In this document: positions 1 through 6,471 of the stretch, piece by piece
Layout of the letters: each line of letters opens with the position of its first letter
Position numbering within the stretch: the stretch's first letter is position 1
NCBI GenBank assembly: GCA_031283015.1
Contig: JAITCQ010000061.1
Location: 1 to 11,971, forward strand
Length of the DNA: 11,971 bases
Reading direction: 5' to 3'
Source of the DNA: Candidatus Methanoplasma sp.
GTDB taxonomy: Archaea; Thermoplasmatota; Thermoplasmata; Methanomassiliicoccales; Methanomethylophilaceae
The notes under the pieces: model-generated
What the model was told of the DNA's origin: nothing
The model's database searches: none
What the model saw: the letters and a program-made list of their open reading frames with translations, nothing else
Position numbers and translations under genes: made by a program

Positions 1-23
1 GACGGGTCCCGCACATAGGCAAC

Positions 24-33
24 AATATATACT
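24..33 (+). promoter_or_regulatory. TATA box for the rpl7ae operon
   Basis: An AATATATACT element is the most AT-rich archaeal-type TATA box in the leader region. A transcript start 25-28 bases downstream of its centre would fall near position 54, giving a leader of roughly 57 bases before the L7Ae start codon. No other promoter-like element is needed until position 4421, so this promoter probably serves the whole run from rpl7ae to the isomerase gene. Confidence 0.55.
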
Positions 34-53
34 AAAAAAGGATAGCTCGGGTG

Positions 54-103
54 CTCTTTAAGAGCCGATGAATGATGACGGTACGTTAAAACCGGAAAGA
101 GGT
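54..103 (+). promoter_or_regulatory. Candidate L7Ae-binding kink-turn in the rpl7ae leader
   Basis: Bases 73-78 read TGATGA, the box C consensus. CGGT (79-82) pairs with ACCG (91-94) across an 8-base loop, and GA follows at 95-96. This gives the kink-turn arrangement: a 3-base bulge (74-76), tandem sheared pairs G77-A96 and A78-G95, then a 4-bp non-canonical-side helix. The C-helix side is weak, with only T73-A97 pairing directly. The structure abuts the SD sequence GAGGT (99-103), and CTCTTT (54-59) could also pair with AAAGAG (96-101) over the SD. L7Ae binds kink-turns, and autoregulation through a leader kink-turn has been described in other archaea. The assignment here is inference from sequence. 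Confidence 0.45.
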
Positions 104-110
104 AATTAAA

Positions 111-476
111 ATGTCTGTATTTGTAAGGTTTGAGACTCCGAAAGAACTTTCGGACAAAGCATACTCCCTCGCAGAGATCGCAAGGGAAGGCGGAAAGATA
201 AAGAAAGGGACCAACGAGGTCACTAAAGCTGTCGAGCGCGGGAGCGCGGCGATCGTCATAATGGCGACGGACGTCAACCCCCCCGAGATACTTGCGCACA
301 TCCCGGCGTTATGCGACGAGAGGAACGTAGCCTATGTGTACGTTCCGAGCAAAGCGGAGCTCGGAAATGCGATCGGCCTCGAGAAGCCCACGGCATCCAT
401 AGCGATCATCGATGTGGGGAAAGGGAAGCCGATCTGCGACGAGATATCGCAGGCGGTCAAAGCACTGAAGAAATGA
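111..476 (+). CDS. rpl7ae: Ribosomal protein L7Ae
   Basis: This 121-residue protein is the archaeal L7Ae. It is a 50S ribosomal protein and also the kink-turn-binding core subunit of box C/D and H/ACA RNPs and of RNase P. The sequence carries the family RNA-binding signature GKIKKGTNEVTKAVERG (28-44), ATDVNPPE (52-59) and VPSKAELGNAIG (78-89). Full length matches the family. The ATG is preceded by GAGGT (99-103) at a 7-base spacing. It is the first gene of a conserved euryarchaeal cluster, with rps28e starting 11 bases after its stop. The leader contains a plausible kink-turn next to the SD, suggesting that the protein represses its own translation. Identification is secure; the regulation is inferred. 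Confidence 0.97.
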   Translation: MSVFVRFETPKELSDKAYSLAEIAREGGKIKKGTNEVTKAVERGSAAIVIMATDVNPPEILAHIPALCDERNVAYVYVPSKAELGNAIGLEKPTASIAIIDVGKGKPICDEISQAVKALKK

Positions 477-487
477 AGGTGAGCTGA

Positions 488-703
488 ATGGTAGACACAG
501 ACAGCATCCCCTCAGAGGTTGTGGAGATAATCGGCCGCACCGGGATGACAGGTGAGGCCACTCAGGTCAAGGTCCGCGTATTGGACGGACGCGACAAAGG
601 AAGGATCATCACCAGGAACATCATGGGCCCCGTAAGGATGGGCGACATACTCATGCTCAGAGAGACCTCGAGAGAGGCAAGGAAGCTCGGAATGGGCAGG
701 TGA
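488..703 (+). CDS. rps28e: Ribosomal protein S28e
   Basis: This 71-residue protein is the small-subunit protein S28e, an OB-fold protein of the archaeal and eukaryotic 30S/40S head near the mRNA exit region. The body VKVRVLDGRDKGRIITRNIMG lies at about 28-47, and the family's C-terminal signature LRETSREARKL lies at 57-67. Length is normal for the family. An SD-like GGTGAG (479-484) lies just upstream of the ATG. It sits between rpl7ae and rpl24e, the usual archaeal order. Its stop codon overlaps the SD of rpl24e, which suggests translational coupling. Confidence 0.96.
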   Translation: MVDTDSIPSEVVEIIGRTGMTGEATQVKVRVLDGRDKGRIITRNIMGPVRMGDILMLRETSREARKLGMGR

Positions 704-708
704 TCCTC

Positions 709-927
709 ATGGCAGAAATAAGAAAATGCTCGTTCTGCGGAAGCGACATCGAACCCGGAACAGGGAAGATGTACGTGAAGAAGGACGGCACAGTACTCAA
801 TTTTGACACAAACAAGTGCTACAAGAACATGGTCCAGCTCAAGAGAGTGGCAAGGACCACCGAGTGGACCGAGAAAGCGGCCATAGAGAAAGCGGCGCGT
901 CTAAAGGCGGCAGAAAAGAAGGAGTGA
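709..927 (+). CDS. rpl24e: Ribosomal protein L24e, variant zinc site
   Basis: This 72-residue protein is the large-subunit protein L24e, with CSFCGSDIEPGTGKMYV at 7-23 and the LKRVARTTEW stretch following the ribbon. I chose the ATG at 709 because AGGTGATC (698-705), a near-perfect complement to the 16S 3' end, precedes it; an upstream GTG at 700 lies inside that SD. Archaeal L24e usually carries four zinc cysteines, CxxC and CxxxC. Here C7, C10 and C37 are present, but the third position is D33 in FDTNKC. Zinc may be bound through aspartate or the site may be weakened. The C-terminus is Lys/Ala/Glu rich. Family assignment is secure; the metal consequence is inferred. Confidence 0.95.
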   Translation: MAEIRKCSFCGSDIEPGTGKMYVKKDGTVLNFDTNKCYKNMVQLKRVARTTEWTEKAAIEKAARLKAAEKKE

Positions 928-931
928 TAAC

Positions 932-1387
932 GTGACCATGGAACGAACCTATCTCATGGTCAAGCCCGACGGCGTCCAGAGAGGACTCTGCGGCGAGATA
1001 CTGTCCCGTTTCGAGAAGAAAGGGCTGAAGATCGTAGCGGTGAAGTTCATGGTCATCGCCAAGGCGACGGCGGAAAGCCATTACGGCGAACACAAGGGAA
1101 AGGGGTTCTATGATTCGCTCATCTCGTACATCACGTCGGGTCCGGTCCTAGCGATGGTCCTGGAAGGCGACAACGCCGTCGCCGTGTGCAGGAACATGAT
1201 GGGAAAGACGAACCCTCAGGAATCAGCTCCGGGGACCATACGGGGAGACTTCGGGATGGTCACCGGGATGAACCTGATACACGGTTCGGATTCCCCCGCC
1301 TCGGCGGAAAGGGAGATCTCGATCTTCTTCAAACCCGAAGAACTGATACCCTACAAAAGGACCTCAGACGATTGGATATACGAATGA
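932..1387 (+). CDS. ndk: Nucleoside diphosphate kinase
   Basis: This 151-residue protein catalyses transfer of the gamma phosphate between nucleoside triphosphates and diphosphates through a phosphohistidine intermediate in the cytosol. The N-terminal TYLMVKPDGVQRG (6-18) and the catalytic NLIHGSDSP with His117 are both present, and the length is standard. The start is either GTG 932, 7 bases after GGAG (921-924), or ATG 938 two codons later. SD spacing favours the GTG, though the ATG is a more common choice. It lies 4 bases after rpl24e in the conserved archaeal ribosomal cluster, presumably helping to supply GTP to the translation factors encoded alongside it. Confidence 0.96.
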   Translation: MTMERTYLMVKPDGVQRGLCGEILSRFEKKGLKIVAVKFMVIAKATAESHYGEHKGKGFYDSLISYITSGPVLAMVLEGDNAVAVCRNMMGKTNPQESAPGTIRGDFGMVTGMNLIHGSDSPASAEREISIFFKPEELIPYKRTSDDWIYE

Positions 1388-1421
1388 GTCCTAATCCAAG
1401 CATCTCCGCGAGTGTGATCGG

Positions 1422-3167
1422 ATGGCGATAAGGCAACCGGTGGTCAGCGTGCTCGGCCATGTGGACCATGGCAAGACGAAACTGCTCGACAGGATCAGAG
1501 GCACTTCGGTGCAGGCGCGGGAGGCCGGCGCCATAACGCAGCACATCGGGGCGACGGAGGTGCCCATCGAACACATCTACAAGGTCTGCGCCACCCTTCT
1601 AGGTAAGAAGAAGTTCGACGTGCCGGGACTGCTTTTCATCGACACGCCGGGACACCACTCGTTCGTGACTCTTCGCGCAAGGGGAGGGTCGCTGGCCGAC
1701 CTTGCCGTCCTGGTGATCGACATAAGGGAAGGCATCATGCCCCAGACCATCGAATCCATACGCATCCTCAGGCAGTACAAGACCCCCTTCGTCATAGCTC
1801 TGAACAAGGTTGACACGATCCAGGGATGGATGCCGGAAGAGGGGAGGCCGTTCATCCTTTCCGAGAAGACGCAGCAGCGGCACACGCTGGATGCGTTCGA
1901 GGAGAAGATGTACAACATCATAGCGCAGCTGGCGGCGGAAGGGATATTCGCCGACAGGTACGACAGGATAGACGATTTCACGAAGACGGTGGCCCTCGTT
2001 CCGATCAGCGCGAAGGAAGGCGAGGGCATACCGGACCTCCTGCTGGTCCTGATCGGTCTGGCGCAGCGTTTCCTCGAGCAGCAGCTGAAGAAGGAGGAGG
2101 GACCCGGCAAGGGCACGATCCTTGAGGTAAAGGAGGAGAAAGGCCTCGGGAAGACGATGGACGTCATCCTCTATTCGGGCACCATCGCAAAAGGGGACAC
2201 CGTGGCGCTGGGAACGAACGGCGCGCCGCACGTGACAAAAGTGAAAGCCATACTAAAACCGAAGCCGCTGGACGAGATACGGGACCCTAGGGACAGGTTC
2301 GATTCCGTAAGGGAGTTGCATGCGGCCGCGGGCGTGAAGATATCGACCCAAAGCATGGAGGGAGTGATAGCGGGCGCACCGTTCATAGTGGTCAAAGGAC
2401 CTAACGACCCGGCGATCAAGGATCTGAAAGAGGATTCCGCCATAAAGATCGAGACGGTGGAGAGGGGGATAACCGTAAAGGCCGACGCGATAGGGTCGCT
2501 GGAGGCCCTAGCCTTCGAGACCAAGGCCGCGGGCATTCCCATAAGGAAGTTCGGCGTGGGCGACATAATGAGAAGGGACGTGGCGGAAGCCGCGTCCGGA
2601 GACAAAGCGAACCACGTGATCCTGGGATTCAACGTCTCGGTGACGAAGGACGCAGAGGCGGAGATAGAGGGCCGCGACATAAAAGTGCTGACGAACCAGA
2701 TCGTGTACAAGCTGATAGAGGAATATTTGGAATGGGTGGACGAGTCCAAGAAGAAGACCGACACGGACAAAAGATCGGAGTTCGCATTCCCGGCCAAGTT
2801 CAGAATTCTTCCCAACTGCATCTTCAGGACCAGCAAACCGGCGATAGTGGGGGTCAGGATACTGGCCGGGAAGATAAGGATAGGCGAACGTCTCATCGGC
2901 GCCGACGGAAGGGACGCGGGAAGGATAAAGAGCATACACTCCGGAGAGGACACCCTTAAAGAAGCGAAGCAGGGCGACGAGGTCGCCGTGGGGATAGACG
3001 GCGTGACCGCCGGCAGGCAGATATGCGAAGAGGACATTATCTACGTGGATCTGATAGAATCGGCGGTCAAACAGCTGGCGAACCTGGACATCACCGACGA
3101 CGAGAGACTGGTCCTCGAAGAGACCATCCGGATAAAAAGGAAAGAGGAGATATTCTGGGGCATGTGA
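1422..3167 (+). CDS. infB: Translation initiation factor aIF5B
   Basis: This 581-residue GTPase is aIF5B, the IF2/eIF5B homologue that promotes subunit joining and initiator tRNA positioning. G1 is GHVDHGKT (12-19), G3 is DTPGH (74-78), G4 is NKVD (128-131) and a G5-type SAKEG lies near 195. A beta-barrel domain II (about 225-330), domain III and a C-terminal barrel (about 460-560) follow. Length is typical for archaea, which lack the long eukaryotic N-terminal extension, and there is no intein. The residue after the P-loop Thr is Lys (GKTK), where many relatives have Thr. A GTGATC-type SD (1412-1417) precedes the ATG. The gene closes the conserved rpl7ae cluster and lies one base before the isomerase gene. 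Confidence 0.97.
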   Translation: MAIRQPVVSVLGHVDHGKTKLLDRIRGTSVQAREAGAITQHIGATEVPIEHIYKVCATLLGKKKFDVPGLLFIDTPGHHSFVTLRARGGSLADLAVLVIDIREGIMPQTIESIRILRQYKTPFVIALNKVDTIQGWMPEEGRPFILSEKTQQRHTLDAFEEKMYNIIAQLAAEGIFADRYDRIDDFTKTVALVPISAKEGEGIPDLLLVLIGLAQRFLEQQLKKEEGPGKGTILEVKEEKGLGKTMDVILYSGTIAKGDTVALGTNGAPHVTKVKAILKPKPLDEIRDPRDRFDSVRELHAAAGVKISTQSMEGVIAGAPFIVVKGPNDPAIKDLKEDSAIKIETVERGITVKADAIGSLEALAFETKAAGIPIRKFGVGDIMRRDVAEAASGDKANHVILGFNVSVTKDAEAEIEGRDIKVLTNQIVYKLIEEYLEWVDESKKKTDTDKRSEFAFPAKFRILPNCIFRTSKPAIVGVRILAGKIRIGERLIGADGRDAGRIKSIHSGEDTLKEAKQGDEVAVGIDGVTAGRQICEEDIIYVDLIESAVKQLANLDITDDERLVLEETIRIKRKEEIFWGM

Positions 3168-3168
3168 T

Positions 3169-4236
3169 ATGGGAAAAGAAAAGCCGAAGCGCAACCCCGT
3201 CCTCGAACACAGCTGCATGGCCCATGAGATATACAATTTCGTGGACAACCTCAAGGTCGCCACGGAGCACCCGATAGAGATAGACGTCCGTTTCAACAGG
3301 ATAATGATATGCGGCATGGGAGGCTCCGCGATCGGCGGGGATGTCATCCGGGACTGCGTCCTCAAAGAGGCCGGATGCCCGATCACCGTGCAGAGGTTCC
3401 CAGAACTCCCGAAATGGGCGGACAGCAAGACCTTCATCATCATATCGAGCTATTCCGGGAACACCAGCGAGACCCTTTCGATGTACCGCCAGGCGGTCGA
3501 GAGAGGGTGCCACATCGTGATCATCACATCCGGCGGCGAGCTGGAGAAACTCGGGCTGCAACGGGGGGACACGGTCATAAAGATGGAGCCGGGATTCCAG
3601 CCCAGAAGTGCGCTTGGACTGAGCATGGGTCATTTGGCGGTGATCATTGACGCGGCGTGCGGCACCGACTGTGTGCGCGAGATAAGGAAATTCCTCCCGA
3701 CCCTCTACAAGCTAAGGGACAGGCTCAGCGGCGACAAGAGCGAGGCGTGGAGTATCGCAAAGGACATCAACGGCCGCATACCCGTGATATACTCGACAGC
3801 CGGCATATACGCGTCAGCTATGAGATGGAAGAGCCAGATCAACGAGAACTCGAAGACGATGGCGTTCGCGGGCTCGGTCCCGGAATTCAACCACAACGAG
3901 ATCGCGGGATGGTCGGAAGGGGAGATGAGAAGCAGGTGCATACCCATTTTTCTCTACGAAATCTCGGCTCCCCGCGTGATAAGGAAAATGGCCGACGCGT
4001 CGATGACGATGCTCGAAGGGTATGGGTTGGACGTGGAGGTGGTGCGCATCAGGGGGAAGACCCCGATCCAGAGGACCCTGAGAGCAGTGATGATCGGAGA
4101 CTACGTATCCTTATATCTGGCGCATCTTCAGGGGGTCGATCCCATGGACATAAAGTCGATAAACGAGTTCAAATCGCGCCTGAACAAGCTCCTTTCCACA
4201 GTGAAGCACGCGGGCAGGTCCAAGAAGAGAAAGTGA
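3169..4236 (+). CDS. Bifunctional phosphoglucose/phosphomannose isomerase
   Basis: This 355-residue SIS-domain protein resembles the archaeal PGI/PMI family, which interconverts fructose 6-phosphate with glucose 6-phosphate and mannose 6-phosphate. The first SIS domain shows CGMGGSAIGGDV (48-59) and the phosphosugar loop SSYSGNTSET (93-102). The catalytic region has INENSK (224-229) and FNHNEIAGW (240-248). E226 and H242 are 16 residues apart, as are the catalytic Glu and His described for the Pyrobaculum enzyme; K335 in INEFKSRL may be the third residue. The ATG is one base past the infB stop, so it is very probably cotranscribed with the translation operon, an unexpected home for a sugar isomerase. 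The Lys/Arg-rich tail SKKRK is unremarkable. Confidence 0.9.
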   Translation: MGKEKPKRNPVLEHSCMAHEIYNFVDNLKVATEHPIEIDVRFNRIMICGMGGSAIGGDVIRDCVLKEAGCPITVQRFPELPKWADSKTFIIISSYSGNTSETLSMYRQAVERGCHIVIITSGGELEKLGLQRGDTVIKMEPGFQPRSALGLSMGHLAVIIDAACGTDCVREIRKFLPTLYKLRDRLSGDKSEAWSIAKDINGRIPVIYSTAGIYASAMRWKSQINENSKTMAFAGSVPEFNHNEIAGWSEGEMRSRCIPIFLYEISAPRVIRKMADASMTMLEGYGLDVEVVRIRGKTPIQRTLRAVMIGDYVSLYLAHLQGVDPMDIKSINEFKSRLNKLLSTVKHAGRSKKRK

Positions 4237-4252
4237 CCTGTCTGGATCGTCG

Positions 4253-4337
4253 TTTTATCAGGCCGTCGGACGGACCGCGGTCGGCGTCCATGCCCTTGAG
4301 GCCGTGGAGACCGCGGGAGTCCGAACGGTTGAGAAAA
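4253..4337. repeat. 85-base imperfect hairpin of unknown role
   Basis: This inverted repeat fills much of the gap between the isomerase gene and rps6e. From outside in, the paired segments are TTTT 4253-4256 with 4334-4337, TCA 4258-4260 with 4330-4332, CCGT 4263-4266 with 4325-4328, CGGAC 4267-4271 with 4319-4323, CGCGGTC 4276-4282 with 4309-4315, then an inner hairpin CCATG-C-CC with GG-C-CGTGG around a TTGA loop. About 30 pairs form, with small internal loops. It is not followed by a T-run on either strand, so it is not a typical terminator. It lies just downstream of the isomerase stop. It could be a 3'-UTR structure, a small RNA, or a palindromic repeat element; I do not recognise it. 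Confidence 0.6.
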
Positions 4338-4401
4338 AAGTGACGGAATGTGATTTGTCAAGATACAAAGGGTCCGGAAAGCCGCCGCAGATCGGGACAA
4401 T

Positions 4402-4428
4402 ATGTTTTTCCCAGACAAACATTTATAA
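4402..4428 (+). promoter_or_regulatory. Promoter of the rps6e operon with upstream inverted repeat
   Basis: TTTATAA (4422-4428) is a good archaeal TATA box and would start transcripts near 4450, just before the SD AAGGTG (4451-4456) and the ATG at 4462. A second AT-rich element at 4435-4442 would instead give a leaderless transcript. Immediately upstream, ATGTTT (4402-4407) and AAACAT (4417-4422) form a perfect 6-bp inverted repeat with a 9-base spacer that reaches the TATA box. This resembles an operator for a dimeric regulator. The T5 run (4405-4409) could also end transcripts from the preceding operon. Confidence 0.55.
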
Positions 4429-4461
4429 GGAACACTATAATAGGCGGTCAAAGGTGTTCAA

Positions 4462-4872
4462 ATGGTAGACTTCAAAGCCATCGTAAACGATGTGAAGACC
4501 GGCAGATCCTATAACGTGACTGTCACGGGCCACCACGCGAACTCTCTGATCGGTAAGAACATCGGAGAGATCGTGGACGGGATTTTCGTCGGTCTCCCCG
4601 GATATAAACTGAAAATAACAGGCGGAAGCGACCGCAACGGTACCCCCATGAGGGCGGACCTCCCCGGGCCGAAGAGGAAGAAACTCCTTCTCTCGGAAGG
4701 ACTCGGTTTCCACGAGAGGTATCCCGGAGAGAGGAAAAGGGTGACGATCCGCGGGTCCGCGATATCGAGCGAGATCGTTCAGATCAATCTCGCTATCACC
4801 GAATACGGACCGAAATCGATCGAGGAGTCCTTCGCGCCGGCCGCCAAGGACGCCCCGGCGGAGAAGAAGTAA
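4462..4872 (+). CDS. rps6e: Ribosomal protein S6e
   Basis: This 136-residue protein is archaeal S6e, a component of the 30S subunit. It begins MVDFKAIVNDVKTGRSYNV and contains the family blocks IGKNIGEIVDGIFVGLPGYKL (about 30-50), GGSDRNGTPMRADLPGPKRKK (about 54-74) and GERKRVTIRG. Length suits the archaeal form, which lacks the long phosphorylated C-terminal tail of eukaryotic S6. The ending is Ala/Lys rich (APAAKDAPAEKK). An SD AAGGTG lies 5 bases before the ATG, and a good TATA box sits about 37 bases upstream. It overlaps the aIF2-gamma gene by one base (TAATG), indicating coupled translation. Confidence 0.96.
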   Translation: MVDFKAIVNDVKTGRSYNVTVTGHHANSLIGKNIGEIVDGIFVGLPGYKLKITGGSDRNGTPMRADLPGPKRKKLLLSEGLGFHERYPGERKRVTIRGSAISSEIVQINLAITEYGPKSIEESFAPAAKDAPAEKK

Positions 4873-6107
4873 TGAAAGTTTCCAAGCAGCCCGAGATCAA
4901 CATAGGTATGATCGGGCACGTCGACCACGGGAAGACAACGCTCACCAAGGCCTTGTCTGGAGAATGGACCGACCGCCACTCCGAAGAGCTCAAAAGAGGC
5001 ATATCGATCAGGCTGGGATACGCGGACGTTGCGTTCTATAAATGTCCTGGCTGCGAAGGCCCCGCCGCCTACGGCACATCCCCCAAATGTAAATGCGGAG
5101 GAAAGGCGGAGTTCTTGAGGGCGGTCTCGTTCGTGGATGCGCCCGGACACGAGACGCTTATGGCGACGATGCTGTCCGGCGCCGCCCTCATGGACGGCGC
5201 CCTGCTCCTGGTGGCCGCGAACGAGAAATGCCCCCAGCCGCAGACGAAAGAGCATCTGATGGCCCTTTCGATAATAGGCATCGAGAACATAATCATCGTT
5301 CAGAACAAGATCGACATCGTCTCGAGGGAACAGGCCATCGAAAATTACAAACAAATAAAAGAATTCATAAAAGGGACGGTGGCCGAGAACGCGCCCATAA
5401 TCCCGGTGTCCGCGAACAGAGGCGTGAACATAGACATGCTGATCGAGAGCATAGAGGAGCACATAGTCTCGAAAGTAGAGAGGAACACCACCGCGCCGCC
5501 GCTGATGCACGTGGCGAGGTCGTTCGACATCAACGTTCCCGGAACGGTCCCCAAGGACCTCAAGGGAGGGGTCATCGGAGGGACGCTCATCCAAGGCAAA
5601 CTCAAGATCGACGACGAGATCGTGATCGTGCCCGGGCGGAGAGTGGAGGTCGCCGGAAAACCGACCTATGAGAAGATAACGGCGAGGGTCTCCTCGCTGC
5701 AGGCGGGAGGGAAGAGCGTGAAGGAGGTAGTGCCGGGAGGGCTGATCGCCATCGGCACCGCGCTTGATCCATCCATAACGAAATCCGACGGGCTGACCGG
5801 AAGGGTGGTGGGGATACCCGGAGAACTGCCTCCGGTGGTCCATGATTTCAAGATGAAGACCACTCTTCTCGACCGCGTGGTGGGATCGTCCGCGGACCTT
5901 ATCGTGGATGAGATCAAAAGCAACGAGCCGCTGATGCTGAGTGTCGGAACCGCGACCACCGTGGGCGTCGTCAAGAGCGCAAGGGCGGATTCCGCCGAGG
6001 TCGTGCTCAAGATACCGGTGTGCATCCTCCCCGGGCAGCGCGTGGCGATATCCAGAAGGATCTCCAACAAGTGGAGACTCATAGGCTACGGGATAATCGA
6101 GCAGTGA
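4872..6107 (+). CDS. eif2g: Translation initiation factor aIF2, gamma subunit
   Basis: This 411-residue GTPase is the core subunit of aIF2, which carries initiator Met-tRNA to the 30S subunit. G1 is GHVDHGKT (15-22) and the G3 element is DAPGHET near 89. NKID lies near 145 and the SAN element near 178. The family's zinc knuckle is intact with C58, C61, C73 and C75 (KCPGC...KCKC). Two EF-Tu-like barrels follow (about 200-411), ending in RISNKWRLIGYGII, a standard family end. Length is exactly typical. The start overlaps the rps6e stop by one base, and the PIN-domain gene begins 4 bases after its stop, so all three probably form one transcript. Confidence 0.97.
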   Translation: MKVSKQPEINIGMIGHVDHGKTTLTKALSGEWTDRHSEELKRGISIRLGYADVAFYKCPGCEGPAAYGTSPKCKCGGKAEFLRAVSFVDAPGHETLMATMLSGAALMDGALLLVAANEKCPQPQTKEHLMALSIIGIENIIIVQNKIDIVSREQAIENYKQIKEFIKGTVAENAPIIPVSANRGVNIDMLIESIEEHIVSKVERNTTAPPLMHVARSFDINVPGTVPKDLKGGVIGGTLIQGKLKIDDEIVIVPGRRVEVAGKPTYEKITARVSSLQAGGKSVKEVVPGGLIAIGTALDPSITKSDGLTGRVVGIPGELPPVVHDFKMKTTLLDRVVGSSADLIVDEIKSNEPLMLSVGTATTVGVVKSARADSAEVVLKIPVCILPGQRVAISRRISNKWRLIGYGIIEQ

Positions 6108-6111
6108 GCTC

Positions 6112-6471
6112 ATGCAGACCGTGGTCCTGGACACCAACGCGCTCCTGATGCCCTTCGAGGTAAGGATCAATCTGGACCTTGCGCTGAAGGAGCTGCTGGG
6201 GGAAGTGAGGTGCGTTGTGCCCGGGCCGCTGATAGGCGAACTCAAACACCTCGACCATAAGTACTCAAAGGCCGCCCTCGGGTTAGCAAGAAAATACGAA
6301 ATTGTTCAGACGGCGCTTTCAGGGGACGACGCGGTCATCGAGACCGCCGTTTCCACGGGAGGCTACATCCTCACCAACGACAAGGACCTCAGGGCCAAGG
6401 CCAGGAAACAGAGGATACCGCTGATATACCTCCGCTCGGGAAACCACCTCATAGTGGAAACGATCAGATGA
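6112..6471 (+). CDS. PIN-domain nuclease, Fcf1/Utp24-like
   Basis: This 119-residue protein is a single PIN domain. The acidic residues expected to bind metal are visible: D7 in VVLDTNALL, E43 in GPLIGELKHL, D73 in GDDAVIETA, and D90/D92 in LTNDKDLR. Archaeal PIN proteins next to aIF2-gamma are usually annotated as Fcf1/Utp24-like rRNA-processing factors, and this one ends in the typical IPLIYLRSGNHL. It may process pre-rRNA, but the reaction is not shown by the sequence. No antitoxin gene lies alongside, which argues against a VapC toxin. The gene follows aIF2-gamma by 4 bases, and its last 8 bases overlap the convergent marker 8 gene. Confidence 0.88.
   Translation: MQTVVLDTNALLMPFEVRINLDLALKELLGEVRCVVPGPLIGELKHLDHKYSKAALGLARKYEIVQTALSGDDAVIETAVSTGGYILTNDKDLRAKARKQRIPLIYLRSGNHLIVETIR

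Noticed and set aside
67..110. Box C/D small RNA in the rpl7ae leader, suggested by TGATGA
   Set aside because: No box D (CTGA) with suitable guide spacing follows, and the GA after the short stem fits a kink-turn in the mRNA better.
2171..3443. Two long minus-strand open frames opposite infB
   Set aside because: They lie antisense to the well-conserved aIF5B coding sequence and have no family resemblance or SD; they reflect codon bias.
4253..4340. Intrinsic terminator at the 85-base hairpin
   Set aside because: Neither strand has a T-run immediately after the stem; the A-rich and T-rich ends pair with each other instead.
4779..6245. Long open frame of 488 codons on the minus strand opposite the aIF2-gamma gene
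   Set aside because: It is the complement of a clear translation factor gene. The predicted protein is rich in Arg, His, Asp and Gly with no recognisable motif, as expected of an antisense shadow in GC-rich DNA.
6112..6471. VapC-type toxin of a toxin-antitoxin pair
   Set aside because: There is no small antitoxin gene beside it, and its position after the aIF2-gamma gene and its sequence fit the Fcf1/Utp24-like group.
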